This document shows, one piece after another, positions 15,132-22,984 of a DNA stretch of 37,721 bases. The position numbers and the translations under genes are program-made. Each line of letters opens with the position of its first letter. Position 1 is the first letter of the stretch. This stretch comes from Acidimicrobiaceae bacterium (GTDB taxonomy: Bacteria > Actinomycetota > Acidimicrobiia > Acidimicrobiales > Bog-793). The DNA is taken from the NCBI GenBank assembly GCA_003136185.1, contig PLDN01000089.1, positions 26,038 through 63,758 on the forward strand, written 5' to 3'. Below the pieces are notes generated by a model. That model ran no database searches. It saw nothing but the letters and a program-made list of their open reading frames with translations, and was not told where the DNA came from.

Positions 15132-16595
15132 TCAGAAGTCGAGCGAGGAGAGCTCGGGTACGGTCCGTTCGGATCTGGCGCGTGCGTCGAGCCAACGCTC
15201 CCGGTTGGGGTGGCGGCGTGGCTCGACCGAACGCGCCGGTTTGACCTGCGCAGATGCGGTAGCGAGATCGGGCCACATCCCGGTTGCGACTCCGGCGAGG
15301 TAAGCGGCGCCCATCGCTGTGGCCTCGGTCACAGCCGACACGTCGATGCGCCGACCCGTTGCATCGGCGAGCGCCTGGACGAACGTGGCGTTCTGGCTCA
15401 TTCCTCCGTCTATGGCGAGCGCGCCGACACTCAGGCCGGCGTCGAGCTCGGCCGCCTCGAGAAGATCAGCCCCACGGTGGGCGATGCCCTCCAGCACGGC
15501 TCTCACGAGATGGGCACGAGTGGAACCACGGGTCAGACCGAGCACGGTGCCGCGGGCGCCGAAGTCCCACACCGGCGTCCCGAGGCCGAGCAAGGCGGGG
15601 ACGAAGTAGACGCCGGCAGAGTCGTCGACCGAGGCTGCTATTTCGTCCGTCTCTGCTGCAGTGGAGACGACGCCAAGATCGTCGCGAAGCCACTCGACAC
15701 AGGATCCGGCCGAGAGCATCACGCCCTCGAGGCCCCAGGTGAGACTGCCGCCGGCGCTCCACGCGATGATCGGGAAGCACCCGGAACTGCCCCGTTCGGC
15801 AAACGAGGGTCGATCCGGACCGACGCAGCAATCGAGCATGCCTCCCGTACCGAATGTCGCCTTCGCCTGTCCGGGCTCGAGGCAGCCCTGCCCGACGAGC
15901 GATGCCTGCTGGTCGCCAGCGATACCTGCGATCGGAGGCGCCCCCTCGAGCGCAGAGGCGGGGCCGAGCACCCCGGTCGAGTCGACGATCTGCGGCAGAA
16001 CCGACAGCGGGATCCGCAGCTGCTCGCAACGCTGGGTGTCGAAGCCCCGACCGTCATGAGTGACGAGGCCGGTCACTCCTGCGTTCGTGTGATCGGTGAC
16101 GTGGAGTTGGCCGCCCGACAGGACCCAGGCCACCCAGGTGTCGACAGTGCCAAAGCACAGATCGCGCGAGCGGTCAGGATCGGCGAGGTCGAGGAGCATG
16201 ACGAGTTTGGTGGCGGACTGGTTGGGAGCGAGACGGATGCCCTCGTCGCGGAGCATGAGGCACATGCCCGCCGTGCGGAGGTCCTGCCAGCCGATGCCCG
16301 GCCCCACCGGCTCCCCTGAAATTCTGTCCCACAGGATCGTCGACGCCCTCTGATTGGCGATGCCGACGCCCTCGACCGGCCCGCTCCGGTCGAGGGCTGC
16401 GCGTGCGACGGTGAGCACGGCGCTCGCCATCTTCGAGGCGTCGAACTCGACAAAACCCTGCGCCGGTGAGGACGGCAGCACCTCCTCGTACTCGACGAGG
16501 CCGATGCGGGCATCTTCGCCAACCACAGTCGCCCGCACGCCGCTTGTCCCTACGTCGACGACGAGGACCTGACCACCCGACTTGGCGGGAGTCAT
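15132..16595 (-). CDS. glpK: Glycerol kinase-like FGGY carbohydrate kinase
   Basis: A 487-residue FGGY-family kinase, transferring phosphate from ATP to a polyol. Marks: VLVVDVGTSGVRATVV (phosphate loop 1), the IANQRASTILWD segment, GIGWQDLRTAG, GIAGDQQASLVGQGC with the catalytic Asp, KATFGTGGMLDCCVG (where glycerol kinases have TYGTGCF), VPALLGLGTPVWD (glycerol kinase: PAFSGLFAPYWD type), and the ATP site AIDGGMSQNATFVQALAD. The start ATG 16595 overlaps the stop of the preceding gene as ATGA. Glycerol is the expected substrate because of glpD two genes upstream, but the divergence at the PALLGLGTPVWD loop leaves room for another polyol. Confidence 0.82.
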   Translation of the reverse strand: MTPAKSGGQVLVVDVGTSGVRATVVGEDARIGLVEYEEVLPSSPAQGFVEFDASKMASAVLTVARAALDRSGPVEGVGIANQRASTILWDRISGEPVGPGIGWQDLRTAGMCLMLRDEGIRLAPNQSATKLVMLLDLADPDRSRDLCFGTVDTWVAWVLSGGQLHVTDHTNAGVTGLVTHDGRGFDTQRCEQLRIPLSVLPQIVDSTGVLGPASALEGAPPIAGIAGDQQASLVGQGCLEPGQAKATFGTGGMLDCCVGPDRPSFAERGSSGCFPIIAWSAGGSLTWGLEGVMLSAGSCVEWLRDDLGVVSTAAETDEIAASVDDSAGVYFVPALLGLGTPVWDFGARGTVLGLTRGSTRAHLVRAVLEGIAHRGADLLEAAELDAGLSVGALAIDGGMSQNATFVQALADATGRRIDVSAVTEATAMGAAYLAGVATGMWPDLATASAQVKPARSVEPRRHPNRERWLDARARSERTVPELSSLDF

Positions 16596-18136
16596 GGACA
16601 GGAGTGGGACGACGTCATGAAAGTCGACGCGTCTCCGAAGGGGGAGGAGAGCCCGAGCTTGCCGGGATTGAGGATTCCGACCGGGTCGAGCGCCGCCTTC
16701 AGCGACTCGAGTACGGAGAAGCCCTCGCCGAGGGCATCCGCGAGGTAAGGCCCGCGCACGAGGCCGATCCCATGATGGTGGGAGATGGAACCGCGGTGGC
16801 GTCTCGTCGCGCCCATGACTTCCTCCCACGAGCGGCGGTAGTAGTCCTCGGCCCACTTGTCGTCGCTCGGGTCCGGTCCGCGCCCTGCGAAAGTGAAGTA
16901 GAGGCAAGCGCCGTCGAGATAGGCGTGCGACTCGTGGGCAGAGGCGGCGAGACAACCGTCGATGCCGTTCAGGCCATCGAGCGCGTCGCGGTAGAGCGCC
17001 GCGAGCTCAGACCACGGGGCGGCCACTTCGATCGTGTCGACGACGATCCCGGCCCGCGTGACCGAGGCAAGAGCCGAGACGTCGTTTCTGTGCCCGAGCC
17101 AGGTCTCGACGAGGGAATCGGGGAGAGGTGACGCGCCGTTGTCGATGCATGCGGCCGACAACACGCTCATGGCTGCGTCGATCACCGGTGCGTGCCCTTC
17201 GTCGAGAACGATCAGGACGTTGGCGTCGCCGATTTCGAAGCTGCGGCCCGACTCCCGTTTGTCATAGAGCCTGACGACTGCTGGTGTTGCCCCGAGCCGG
17301 AGCGTCGCGCGCAACGCCTCGAGCCCTTTCTCGAAGCTCGCGAAGCCAAATGCCGCCCTCACCTGGTGTCCTGCGACAGGATGGGCCCTCAGAGCAGCCG
17401 CCGTTATCACGCCGAGCGTGCCCTCGCTACCGACGAACAGCTGCGTCAGATCGGGCCCCATGGCTGAGCGCGGTCCCGCACCTGCGAGGGCACCCGTCCG
17501 GACGACTCTGCCGTCTGCCAGCACGACCTCGAGTCCCGCCACGATGTCTTCGATCTTGCCGTAGCGAGTCGAGTACTGCCCCGCGCCGCGGCAGGCAATC
17601 CAGCCACCAACCGTCGCCAAGGCCATCGACTGTGGCCAGTGCCCGATGGTCAAGCCGTGACGATCAGTCAGTTGCGTCTCGAGATCAGGGCCGAAGGTTC
17701 CGGCGGCCACGGTCACTAGGAGAGAGGCGTCGTCGACTGAGGAGACGCCCGAAAGGCCGCAGCAGTCGAGCGCGATCCCGCCGAAGAGCGGTACCGAGCT
17801 CCCGCAGACGCCGCTCCGCCCGGCGGCCGGCGTCACCGGGATGCGCGCCTTGTTCGCCAACCGGAGCAACGCCGACACCTGAGCGGTTGTCGTCGGCGTG
17901 ACGACCGCAGCCGGGCGGGCGGGAGCCCGTCCTTCGAGTGCCCATCGCTGGGCGAGCGGCCACCAGTCCCGCGAGGCCTCGGCTCGGATGTCGTCAGCCG
18001 TCGAGACGGTCGCGCCCGTCGCGCGGAGTTGCTCGATGACCGAGTCACTGAGTTCGCTTGCGCCTCCCACCTCGAAGACATCGGTCAGCTCTCCGACTGG
18101 AAGGCCCCAATCGATGGGAGGCGTCGGTCTCGTCAC
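16592..18136 (-). CDS. FAD-linked oxidase, alkyldihydroxyacetonephosphate synthase-like
   Basis: A 514-residue flavoprotein of the vanillyl-alcohol-oxidase/FAD_binding_4 family. The PP-loop is at PVTPAAGRSGVCGSSVPLFG; the second FAD contact is ATVGGWIACRGAGQYSTRYG, then LFVGSEGTLGVITAAAL. The C-terminal half carries ISHHHGIGLVRGPYL (His453-455) and the ending GILNPGKLG, both shared with alkylglycerone-phosphate synthase (AGPS), which swaps the acyl chain of acyl-DHAP for a fatty alcohol to make ether lipids. D-lactate and glycolate oxidases share only the FAD half. GTG 18136 overlaps the glpD stop and the stop overlaps the glpK start, so it is coupled to both. Whether it makes alkyl-DHAP or oxidises another hydroxy acid cannot be told from sequence. 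Confidence 0.8.
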   Translation of the reverse strand: MTRPTPPIDWGLPVGELTDVFEVGGASELSDSVIEQLRATGATVSTADDIRAEASRDWWPLAQRWALEGRAPARPAAVVTPTTTAQVSALLRLANKARIPVTPAAGRSGVCGSSVPLFGGIALDCCGLSGVSSVDDASLLVTVAAGTFGPDLETQLTDRHGLTIGHWPQSMALATVGGWIACRGAGQYSTRYGKIEDIVAGLEVVLADGRVVRTGALAGAGPRSAMGPDLTQLFVGSEGTLGVITAAALRAHPVAGHQVRAAFGFASFEKGLEALRATLRLGATPAVVRLYDKRESGRSFEIGDANVLIVLDEGHAPVIDAAMSVLSAACIDNGASPLPDSLVETWLGHRNDVSALASVTRAGIVVDTIEVAAPWSELAALYRDALDGLNGIDGCLAASAHESHAYLDGACLYFTFAGRGPDPSDDKWAEDYYRRSWEEVMGATRRHRGSISHHHGIGLVRGPYLADALGEGFSVLESLKAALDPVGILNPGKLGLSSPFGDASTFMTSSHSCP

Positions 18137-19866
18137 GAGGACGCTTCCGCCTGCTCGACTTCTTGTTCCTCGGCAGCGGGCTCTTCGACGGCGGCCCTGT
18201 GCAGTGAGCCGATCTCACGTTCGGCGATGGCCGAGAACTTGGTCACTTCGGCGGACCGGCGTGCGGCGTCCCAGCCGAGCTCGTCGCCCATCAGGTCAGC
18301 CAGCGCGGGCGCGGCGCGAAGCGTTGCTTGGGCGTCGAGCAGGAGCGACCGAGTGCGCCGGGCGAGGACGTCCGCAAGATCCGCGGCCATCTCGTATCGG
18401 ACGGCGTAGACAGCCTCTGCCCGCAGGTAGGGCAGGCCTTCGACGAGCGGCGTGGCCAGATCGGGATCTCCGCTCAGGAGGCTGAGGACCGCTCGGGTCT
18501 CGCCGCCGTACCGACCTCGGAGGTGTGCCAGCACCGCGAGGTCGACGGTGCGGCTGCCAGACGACGCGAGGCGGTCCACGGCGCCGAGGCCATCTGCTCC
18601 TCGGAGCAGGAGCCTCTTGGTGGGTGACGTGCGGATGCGCCCGAGCTGATCGGCGAGGGCATCGACGGTGTCCTGTGCCATCTTCCGGTAGGTGGTGAGT
18701 TTGCCGCCCGTGATCGTGACGAGTCCCCGGTCCGAGACGATCACCTGATGGCGTCGCGAGAGATCAGCAGTCCGAGCGCTCGGTGCACGCTTGTGACCAG
18801 GTGATTTCGCGAGCAACGGGCGAAGCCCGGCCCAACTTCCGGTGATGTCGTCGGCTGTGAGCGGCTCGCTGACCGCTGCGTTGACGGCGCCGAGGACATA
18901 GGCGATATCCGCTTCGTCGACTTGTGGATCTTCGAGCGTTCCTGCGTAGTCAGTGTCCGTCGTCCCGAGATAGGTGTGCTTACCCCACGGCACGACGAAG
19001 ATCGAGCGGCGATCCTTCGGCACCGGGATCACCGCCGCGATGTCGCAGGGCAGCTTTGCCCGGTCGACGGTCAGGTGGATGCCCTTTGCCGGTCGTATCG
19101 TGCCCTCGTGGCTGCCGTCTTCGAGGAAACGGATCTCATCTGACCAGACTCCGGTGGCGTTCACGACCGCCCGAGCCGTCACCTCGATAGGGCCGTGCGC
19201 GTCGCTCGGTTCGATGACTGCCCCGCAGACGTGGCCCTCATCGTCCTTCAACAGTTTCGTGACGGGGGCGTGGTTGACTGCCACGGCTCCATGAGACAGC
19301 ACGGCGGTGCGTGTAACGGCCAGGGTCAGGCGGGCGTCATCGGTCCGTGCGTCGTAGTAGATAAAGCCTGCAACCAGTCGGTCGCGGCGAAGTGTAGGCA
19401 GGTGCGCCGCTAGCTCCTCGGCCGTCACCTTTCTGTGCCGCTTTCCGATCTTCCAGCCGCCCGCCACGTCGTACATCCACAGAGCGACCGAGAATGTACG
19501 AACGATCGTCTGGTCAACGACACCCCCCTTGCCGAACAGAGGTATAAGGAACGGCAACGGCTCGACGAGATGCGGGGCGTTGTGGAGCAAACGCTGCCTC
19601 TCCACGAGGTTCTCGTGGACAAGAGCGAACTCTTTTTGCTGCAGATAACGAAGGCCGCCGTGCACCAGCTTGGAGGACTTCGACGAGGTGCCTGATGCAA
19701 AGTCGTCCCGTTCCACGAGGGCTGCCCGCAGGCCGCGGCTGGCAGCGTCGAGCAGGACTCCCGCACCGGTGATACCGCCGCCGATCACCAGAACGTCGAA
19801 CTCCTCCGTCCGGAGGCGTTCGAGCCCCGCGGAGCGGTGAAATGCGGTGAAGGGACCACTTGGCAT
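18133..19866 (-). CDS. glpD: Glycerol-3-phosphate dehydrogenase (FAD, aerobic)
   Basis: A 577-residue membrane-associated flavoprotein that oxidises sn-glycerol-3-phosphate to dihydroxyacetone phosphate and feeds quinones. The FAD fold is FDVLVIGGGITGAGVLLDAA, followed by ASGTSSKSSKLVHGGLRYLQ, the family signature, and VRTFSVALWMYDVAGGW. Later come VVPWGKHTYLGTTDTDYAG, SWAGLRPLL and the flavin-contact ITGGKLTTYRKMAQ; the C-terminal DAO_C domain ends with a Glu-rich tail (EEPAAEEQEVEQAEASS). ATG 19866 has only a weak ribosome site. It is the first gene of the operon, and the DHAP it makes is a possible source of substrate for the AGPS-like neighbour. Confidence 0.93.
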   Translation of the reverse strand: MPSGPFTAFHRSAGLERLRTEEFDVLVIGGGITGAGVLLDAASRGLRAALVERDDFASGTSSKSSKLVHGGLRYLQQKEFALVHENLVERQRLLHNAPHLVEPLPFLIPLFGKGGVVDQTIVRTFSVALWMYDVAGGWKIGKRHRKVTAEELAAHLPTLRRDRLVAGFIYYDARTDDARLTLAVTRTAVLSHGAVAVNHAPVTKLLKDDEGHVCGAVIEPSDAHGPIEVTARAVVNATGVWSDEIRFLEDGSHEGTIRPAKGIHLTVDRAKLPCDIAAVIPVPKDRRSIFVVPWGKHTYLGTTDTDYAGTLEDPQVDEADIAYVLGAVNAAVSEPLTADDITGSWAGLRPLLAKSPGHKRAPSARTADLSRRHQVIVSDRGLVTITGGKLTTYRKMAQDTVDALADQLGRIRTSPTKRLLLRGADGLGAVDRLASSGSRTVDLAVLAHLRGRYGGETRAVLSLLSGDPDLATPLVEGLPYLRAEAVYAVRYEMAADLADVLARRTRSLLLDAQATLRAAPALADLMGDELGWDAARRSAEVTKFSAIAEREIGSLHRAAVEEPAAEEQEVEQAEASS

Positions 19867-19926
19867 CCCCGACAGCCTGCCACAGGGCGGAACGATCGCC
19901 TCCTTGCCGCGTCCTGTTGCCTCACG

Positions 19927-20097
19927 TCAAATCCTCCGGGAAGGGTAATACGTTGCCTCAGCTAAAAGCTCCGGACGATCGGACGCGTTGAAGGCGCGGT
20001 TGACCTCACGCCGGGGGGCGGCGGCCTTGGCCAAAGCGAGTCGTTCGAGGCGGTCGCAGAGACCCGCTATCTCGCGCTGGAGCTCACCAGGCCGAAT
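19927..20097 (-). other. Coding-like minus-strand frame without a normal start
   Basis: Read from 20097 down to TGA at 19927-19929, the frame gives a helical, amphipathic peptide containing GELQREIAGLCDRLERLALA and KAAAPRREVNRAFNAS, with third-position GC near 79% in its central 39 codons. It lacks an ATG or GTG start: only ATT at 20097 or an internal TTG is available, and the frame above closes at a stop near 20185. It could be a small gene with a rare start codon, the end of a decayed gene, or chance. It would lie immediately upstream of glpD on the same strand. Confidence 0.3.
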
Positions 20098-20209
20098 GGC
20101 ATTTCGTGACCTTGTGAGCGGGACCTGCGCGCATAGCGGTAAGTCACGCTGGCGGCGGGTCCGCCGAGTCCGAGGGAGCGCGCATCATACTCGGCCGTTA
20201 GGGTGGGTG

Positions 20210-20238
20210 TTGACAAGAGGCCCACGGTCGTGGATAAT
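20210..20238 (+). promoter_or_regulatory. Near-consensus promoter of whiB
   Basis: TTGACA at 20210-20215, a 17-nt spacer, and GATAAT at 20233-20238. It is the strongest housekeeping-type promoter in the window, with one mismatch from consensus. A start near 20245 leaves a 5' leader of about 100 nt before the ATG at 20349. Confidence 0.75.
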
Positions 20239-20348
20239 CTTGTTTCCCCGGATCGGCGGCCGGTGGTTCCGTTGACGGCGCGACCTGGGGAGAATCCTGA
20301 ATCACGTGTGCGGCTGACCGTCGCGCACCGTCCAGAAAGTGACAAGCA

Positions 20349-20579
20349 ATGAACGCCACGTGGCGCAAGCGAGCCGCATGCCAGGGCCTTGACCCCGACA
20401 TCTTCTACCCAGTGTCCGACGAGGACGCCTGGGAGGCTAAGGCTGTGTGCGACACGTGCCCCGTGCGCCAGCCCTGCCTGGAGCACGCTCTTGCTGTTCG
20501 CGAGCGTGAGGGTGTCTGGGGCGGCGCGACCGAGCGAGAGCGTCGTCGGATCCTCCGCCAGCGCCGCAAGTCGGCCTGA
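20349..20579 (+). CDS. WhiB-family Fe-S transcriptional regulator
   Basis: A 76-residue WhiB-like protein, an actinobacterial regulator holding a [4Fe-4S] cluster that senses O2 or NO and binds the principal sigma factor. The four cluster ligands are Cys11, Cys34, Cys37 and Cys43 (AACQGLD, CDTCPVRQPC), followed by the GVWGG turn (55-59) and a basic C-terminal tail (RERRRILRQRRKSA) that contacts DNA. IFYPVSDED after the first Cys is typical. It resembles the WhiB1/WhiB2 group by size. A strong promoter and a leader of about 100 nt precede it. It stands apart from the dehydrogenase downstream, which has its own -10 box. Confidence 0.95.
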   Translation: MNATWRKRAACQGLDPDIFYPVSDEDAWEAKAVCDTCPVRQPCLEHALAVREREGVWGGATERERRRILRQRRKSA

Positions 20580-20669
20580 GCCAACCCCTCGACCGGCGAA
20601 CTCGTCGGTCCGAACTACCAACTGGTGAGAGGGCGCTTGCTGCGTCGCGAGACGGCCGAGCTTGCGCAG

Positions 20670-20675
20670 TAGCCT
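20670..20675 (+). promoter_or_regulatory. -10 element for leaderless acyl-CoA dehydrogenase transcript
   Basis: TAGCCT lies 7 nt before GTG 20683. The 12-nt context CGCAGTAGCCTG is identical to that before xseA (4272-4283), although the two genes are unrelated. Confidence 0.55.
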
Positions 20676-20682
20676 GCTCGTC

Positions 20683-21858
20683 GTGGATTTCACACTCTCT
20701 GACGAGCTGAGCGAACTGCAGGCGAGTGTCCGGCGACTCGCGAAGGACAAGGTCCAACCGAGAGCTCGCGAGATCGACGAGACCGGCGAGTATCCGCAGG
20801 ATCTCTTCGATGCATTCGCGTCAGCCGGCCTTCTCGGGTTGTGCATTCCCGAGGAGTACGGCGGCTCAGGCGCCGGGATAGTAGGCCTCACTCTCGCCAT
20901 CGAAGAGGTGGCGAAGTACTCGAATGCTGCAGCACTGATGTTGCTGTTGACTCGTCTTCCGACCGGGCCGATCATGATCGCCGGCTCTGAGGAGCAGAAG
21001 AAGCGCTACCTGCCCGGAATCGCGGAGGGCTCCTCGCGGGCCGGCTTCGGCCTGTCGGAGTCCGGGGCCGGGAGTGACGTCGCCGGCATGCGCACCCGGG
21101 CAACCGCCGACCCGGACAGCGACGGCGGATGGGTCCTGAACGGAGTCAAATGTTGGATGTCGGGTGTCGTGCAAGCGGACTGGTACACCGTGTTCGCCAA
21201 GACCGGCGACCCTGAAAGCCGCCGTCACGACTCGATCACGGCGTTCATCGTCGACCGGTCCACTAAAGGCGTCTCGGTCGGCTCCCTCGATCGAAAGATG
21301 GGAGTCCGGGGAGTAGACACCGGCGAGCTCATCCTCGAGGACGTCCGTGTCCCAGCTGAGAACGTGATCGGCGAGGTGGGAGGCTTCCGCCTCGCAATGC
21401 TCGGGCTCAACTCCATGCGCCCGATCGTGGCGGCCCGCGGAATAGGGCTGGCAGAAGGTGCGCTCATGTACGCGACCGAGTACGTGAAACAGCGCAAGGC
21501 ATTCGGATCCACGATCGCGGACTTCCAAGGCATCCAGTGGGAGATCGCCAAGATGGCCGTAGAGATCGAGGCAGCTCGTCTCCTCACCTACCGCTCGGCG
21601 TGGCTAGCAGATGAGGGCAAGTTCACTCGCGAGTGGGTGCCCTATCTCTCGATGGCCAAGTACTACGCCACTGAGGTCGCCGTGAAGGCGTCGGGCCTGG
21701 CGGTACAGCTTCTCGGTGCGGCGGGCTACATGAAGGATCATCCGACCGAGCTCTGGTACCGCGATGCCCGCCAGCTCACCATCGTCGAAGGCACCTCACA
21801 GGTCCAGTTGGGACTGATCGCTCGAGGTGTCCTCGATCATCACCTGTGGTGGGATTGA
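20683..21858 (+). CDS. Acyl-CoA dehydrogenase
   Basis: A 391-residue acyl-CoA dehydrogenase closer to the classical short/branched-chain type than the gene at 2685. It starts MDFTLSDELSELQASVRRLA; the FAD and acyl sites show GFGLSESGAGSDVAGMRTRA and GWVLNGVKCWMSGVVQADWY; AARGIGLAEGALMYATEYVK, RKAFGSTIADFQGIQWEIAK and AVQLLGAAGYMKDHP follow; the catalytic Glu is in TIVEGTSQVQLGLIAR, with the standard helix ending. Electrons would go to ETF. GTG 20683 agrees with the family N-terminus and the leaderless-type -10 box. The stop lies 5 nt before the trpD start at 21864. Confidence 0.92.
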   Translation: MDFTLSDELSELQASVRRLAKDKVQPRAREIDETGEYPQDLFDAFASAGLLGLCIPEEYGGSGAGIVGLTLAIEEVAKYSNAAALMLLLTRLPTGPIMIAGSEEQKKRYLPGIAEGSSRAGFGLSESGAGSDVAGMRTRATADPDSDGGWVLNGVKCWMSGVVQADWYTVFAKTGDPESRRHDSITAFIVDRSTKGVSVGSLDRKMGVRGVDTGELILEDVRVPAENVIGEVGGFRLAMLGLNSMRPIVAARGIGLAEGALMYATEYVKQRKAFGSTIADFQGIQWEIAKMAVEIEAARLLTYRSAWLADEGKFTREWVPYLSMAKYYATEVAVKASGLAVQLLGAAGYMKDHPTELWYRDARQLTIVEGTSQVQLGLIARGVLDHHLWWD

Positions 21859-21863
21859 CCCTC

Positions 21864-22949
21864 GTGACCGAGCCGGCCGACGGCCGGGCGACCACCACTA
21901 TCTCCGAGCTCGGCGGCTGGCCGGAAGTGCTTGGCCGCCTCTTCCGACGTGAGGACCTGACCTCAGACGAAGCGGGGGCGGCCCTCGACTCGATCCTCGC
22001 GGGAGAGGCCGCTCCCACGCAGATCGCGGCGTTCGCCGCATCGCTGCGGACCAAGGGCGAGACATCCCAGGAGATGATCGGGCTCGTACGAACGATGCGA
22101 GCACGCGGTGAGCGGATCGATCTCGGTCCCGGCCTGGTCGACACCTGCGGTAGCGGGGGTGACCGGAGCGGATCGATCAACGTCTCGACGATGGCGGCGG
22201 TGATCGTGGCCGCATCCGGAGCGCGGGTGTGCAAGCACGGCGGGCGGGCATCGAGCTCGATCTCGGGATCGGCCGACGTCTTCGAAGCGCTCGGCGTCGC
22301 GGTCGATCTCGGGCCCGCCGGGGTGACGCGTTGCATAGAGGAGGTGGGCATCGGCTTCTGCCTCGCACCGCGCTTCCACCCGGCCATGCGTCACGCCGCT
22401 CCGGTCCGCCGAGAGCTCGGGGTCGCTACGGTGTTCAACTTTCTCGGTCCACTGGCGAATCCGGCCGGCGCGACGCGTCAACTCATCGGCGTCGGCGACC
22501 CGGCGATGGCGACGCGCATGGTCGACGTCCTCGAGGCGAACGGCACCGAACGCGCGATGGTGGTGTTCGGTCACGACGGTCTCGACGAGCTCTCGACCGT
22601 CGCGGCGTCGACGGTGCTCGAGACTCGCGTCAGGACCGATGGCGATGGCTACGACCGCCTCGAGTACGAGATCGACAGCACCGAGCTCGGCATGAGGCGC
22701 GCCGTTCGCGAGGAGCTGAGCGGTGGGACGGCGGAAGAGAACGCCGGGATCGTCCGGTCCGTGTTCGGCGGTGAAGGGGGAGCGCGACGTGACTTCGTGT
22801 CGCTCAACGCCGCCGCCGCGCTCGTAGTGGCCGGCACTGCTCCCGACATCTCGAGCGGTATCGATCTCGCCCAGTCCCTCATCGACGACGGCTCGGTCAC
22901 TCGGACGCTCGACGCCCTTATTCAGGTGTCGTCGGCGCTGCGGACCTAG
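21864..22949 (+). CDS. trpD: Anthranilate phosphoribosyltransferase
   Basis: A 361-residue enzyme joining anthranilate to PRPP in tryptophan synthesis. The N-terminal helical domain (EVLGRLFRREDLTSDEAGAA) leads to VDTCGSGGDRSGSINVST, the PRPP loop (usually GTGGD), then CKHGGRASSSISGSADVFEALG, PRFHPAMRHAAPVRRELGVA with the anthranilate-binding Arg, and FNFLGPLANPAGATRQLIGV. The usual KHGNR motif is KHGGR here (Gly127), so the Asn that contacts anthranilate in known structures is missing. The frame is open to GTG 21846 but GTG 21864 clears the upstream stop. No other trp gene is in the window, so scattered trp genes or a different acceptor substrate are possible. Confidence 0.88.
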   Translation: MTEPADGRATTTISELGGWPEVLGRLFRREDLTSDEAGAALDSILAGEAAPTQIAAFAASLRTKGETSQEMIGLVRTMRARGERIDLGPGLVDTCGSGGDRSGSINVSTMAAVIVAASGARVCKHGGRASSSISGSADVFEALGVAVDLGPAGVTRCIEEVGIGFCLAPRFHPAMRHAAPVRRELGVATVFNFLGPLANPAGATRQLIGVGDPAMATRMVDVLEANGTERAMVVFGHDGLDELSTVAASTVLETRVRTDGDGYDRLEYEIDSTELGMRRAVREELSGGTAEENAGIVRSVFGGEGGARRDFVSLNAAAALVVAGTAPDISSGIDLAQSLIDDGSVTRTLDALIQVSSALRT

Positions 22950-22984
22950 GGCGAGAGGGCGAGAGGCGCTCGCAGCCGCACGAC

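Larger units (their letters stand above)
19867..20348. other. Intergenic region between glpD and whiB
   Basis: About 480 nt between divergent genes. It contains the strong whiB promoter (20210-20238), a leader of about 100 nt downstream of it, and a minus-strand frame (19927-20097) that looks partly coding. On the minus strand near 19928 TTGACG could be a -35 box for glpD, but no -10 box fits at 16-18 nt. Nothing else is recognisable. Confidence 0.5.

Noticed and set aside
20067-20975. Minus-strand frame of 302 codons over whiB and the start of the dehydrogenase
   Set aside because: Covers the whiB promoter and gene in antisense, with no domain and Ser/Arg-rich text.
22950-22984. Possible terminator between convergent trpD and LCP gene
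   Set aside because: Only a weak CGAG/CTCG stem is present and there is no T-run.
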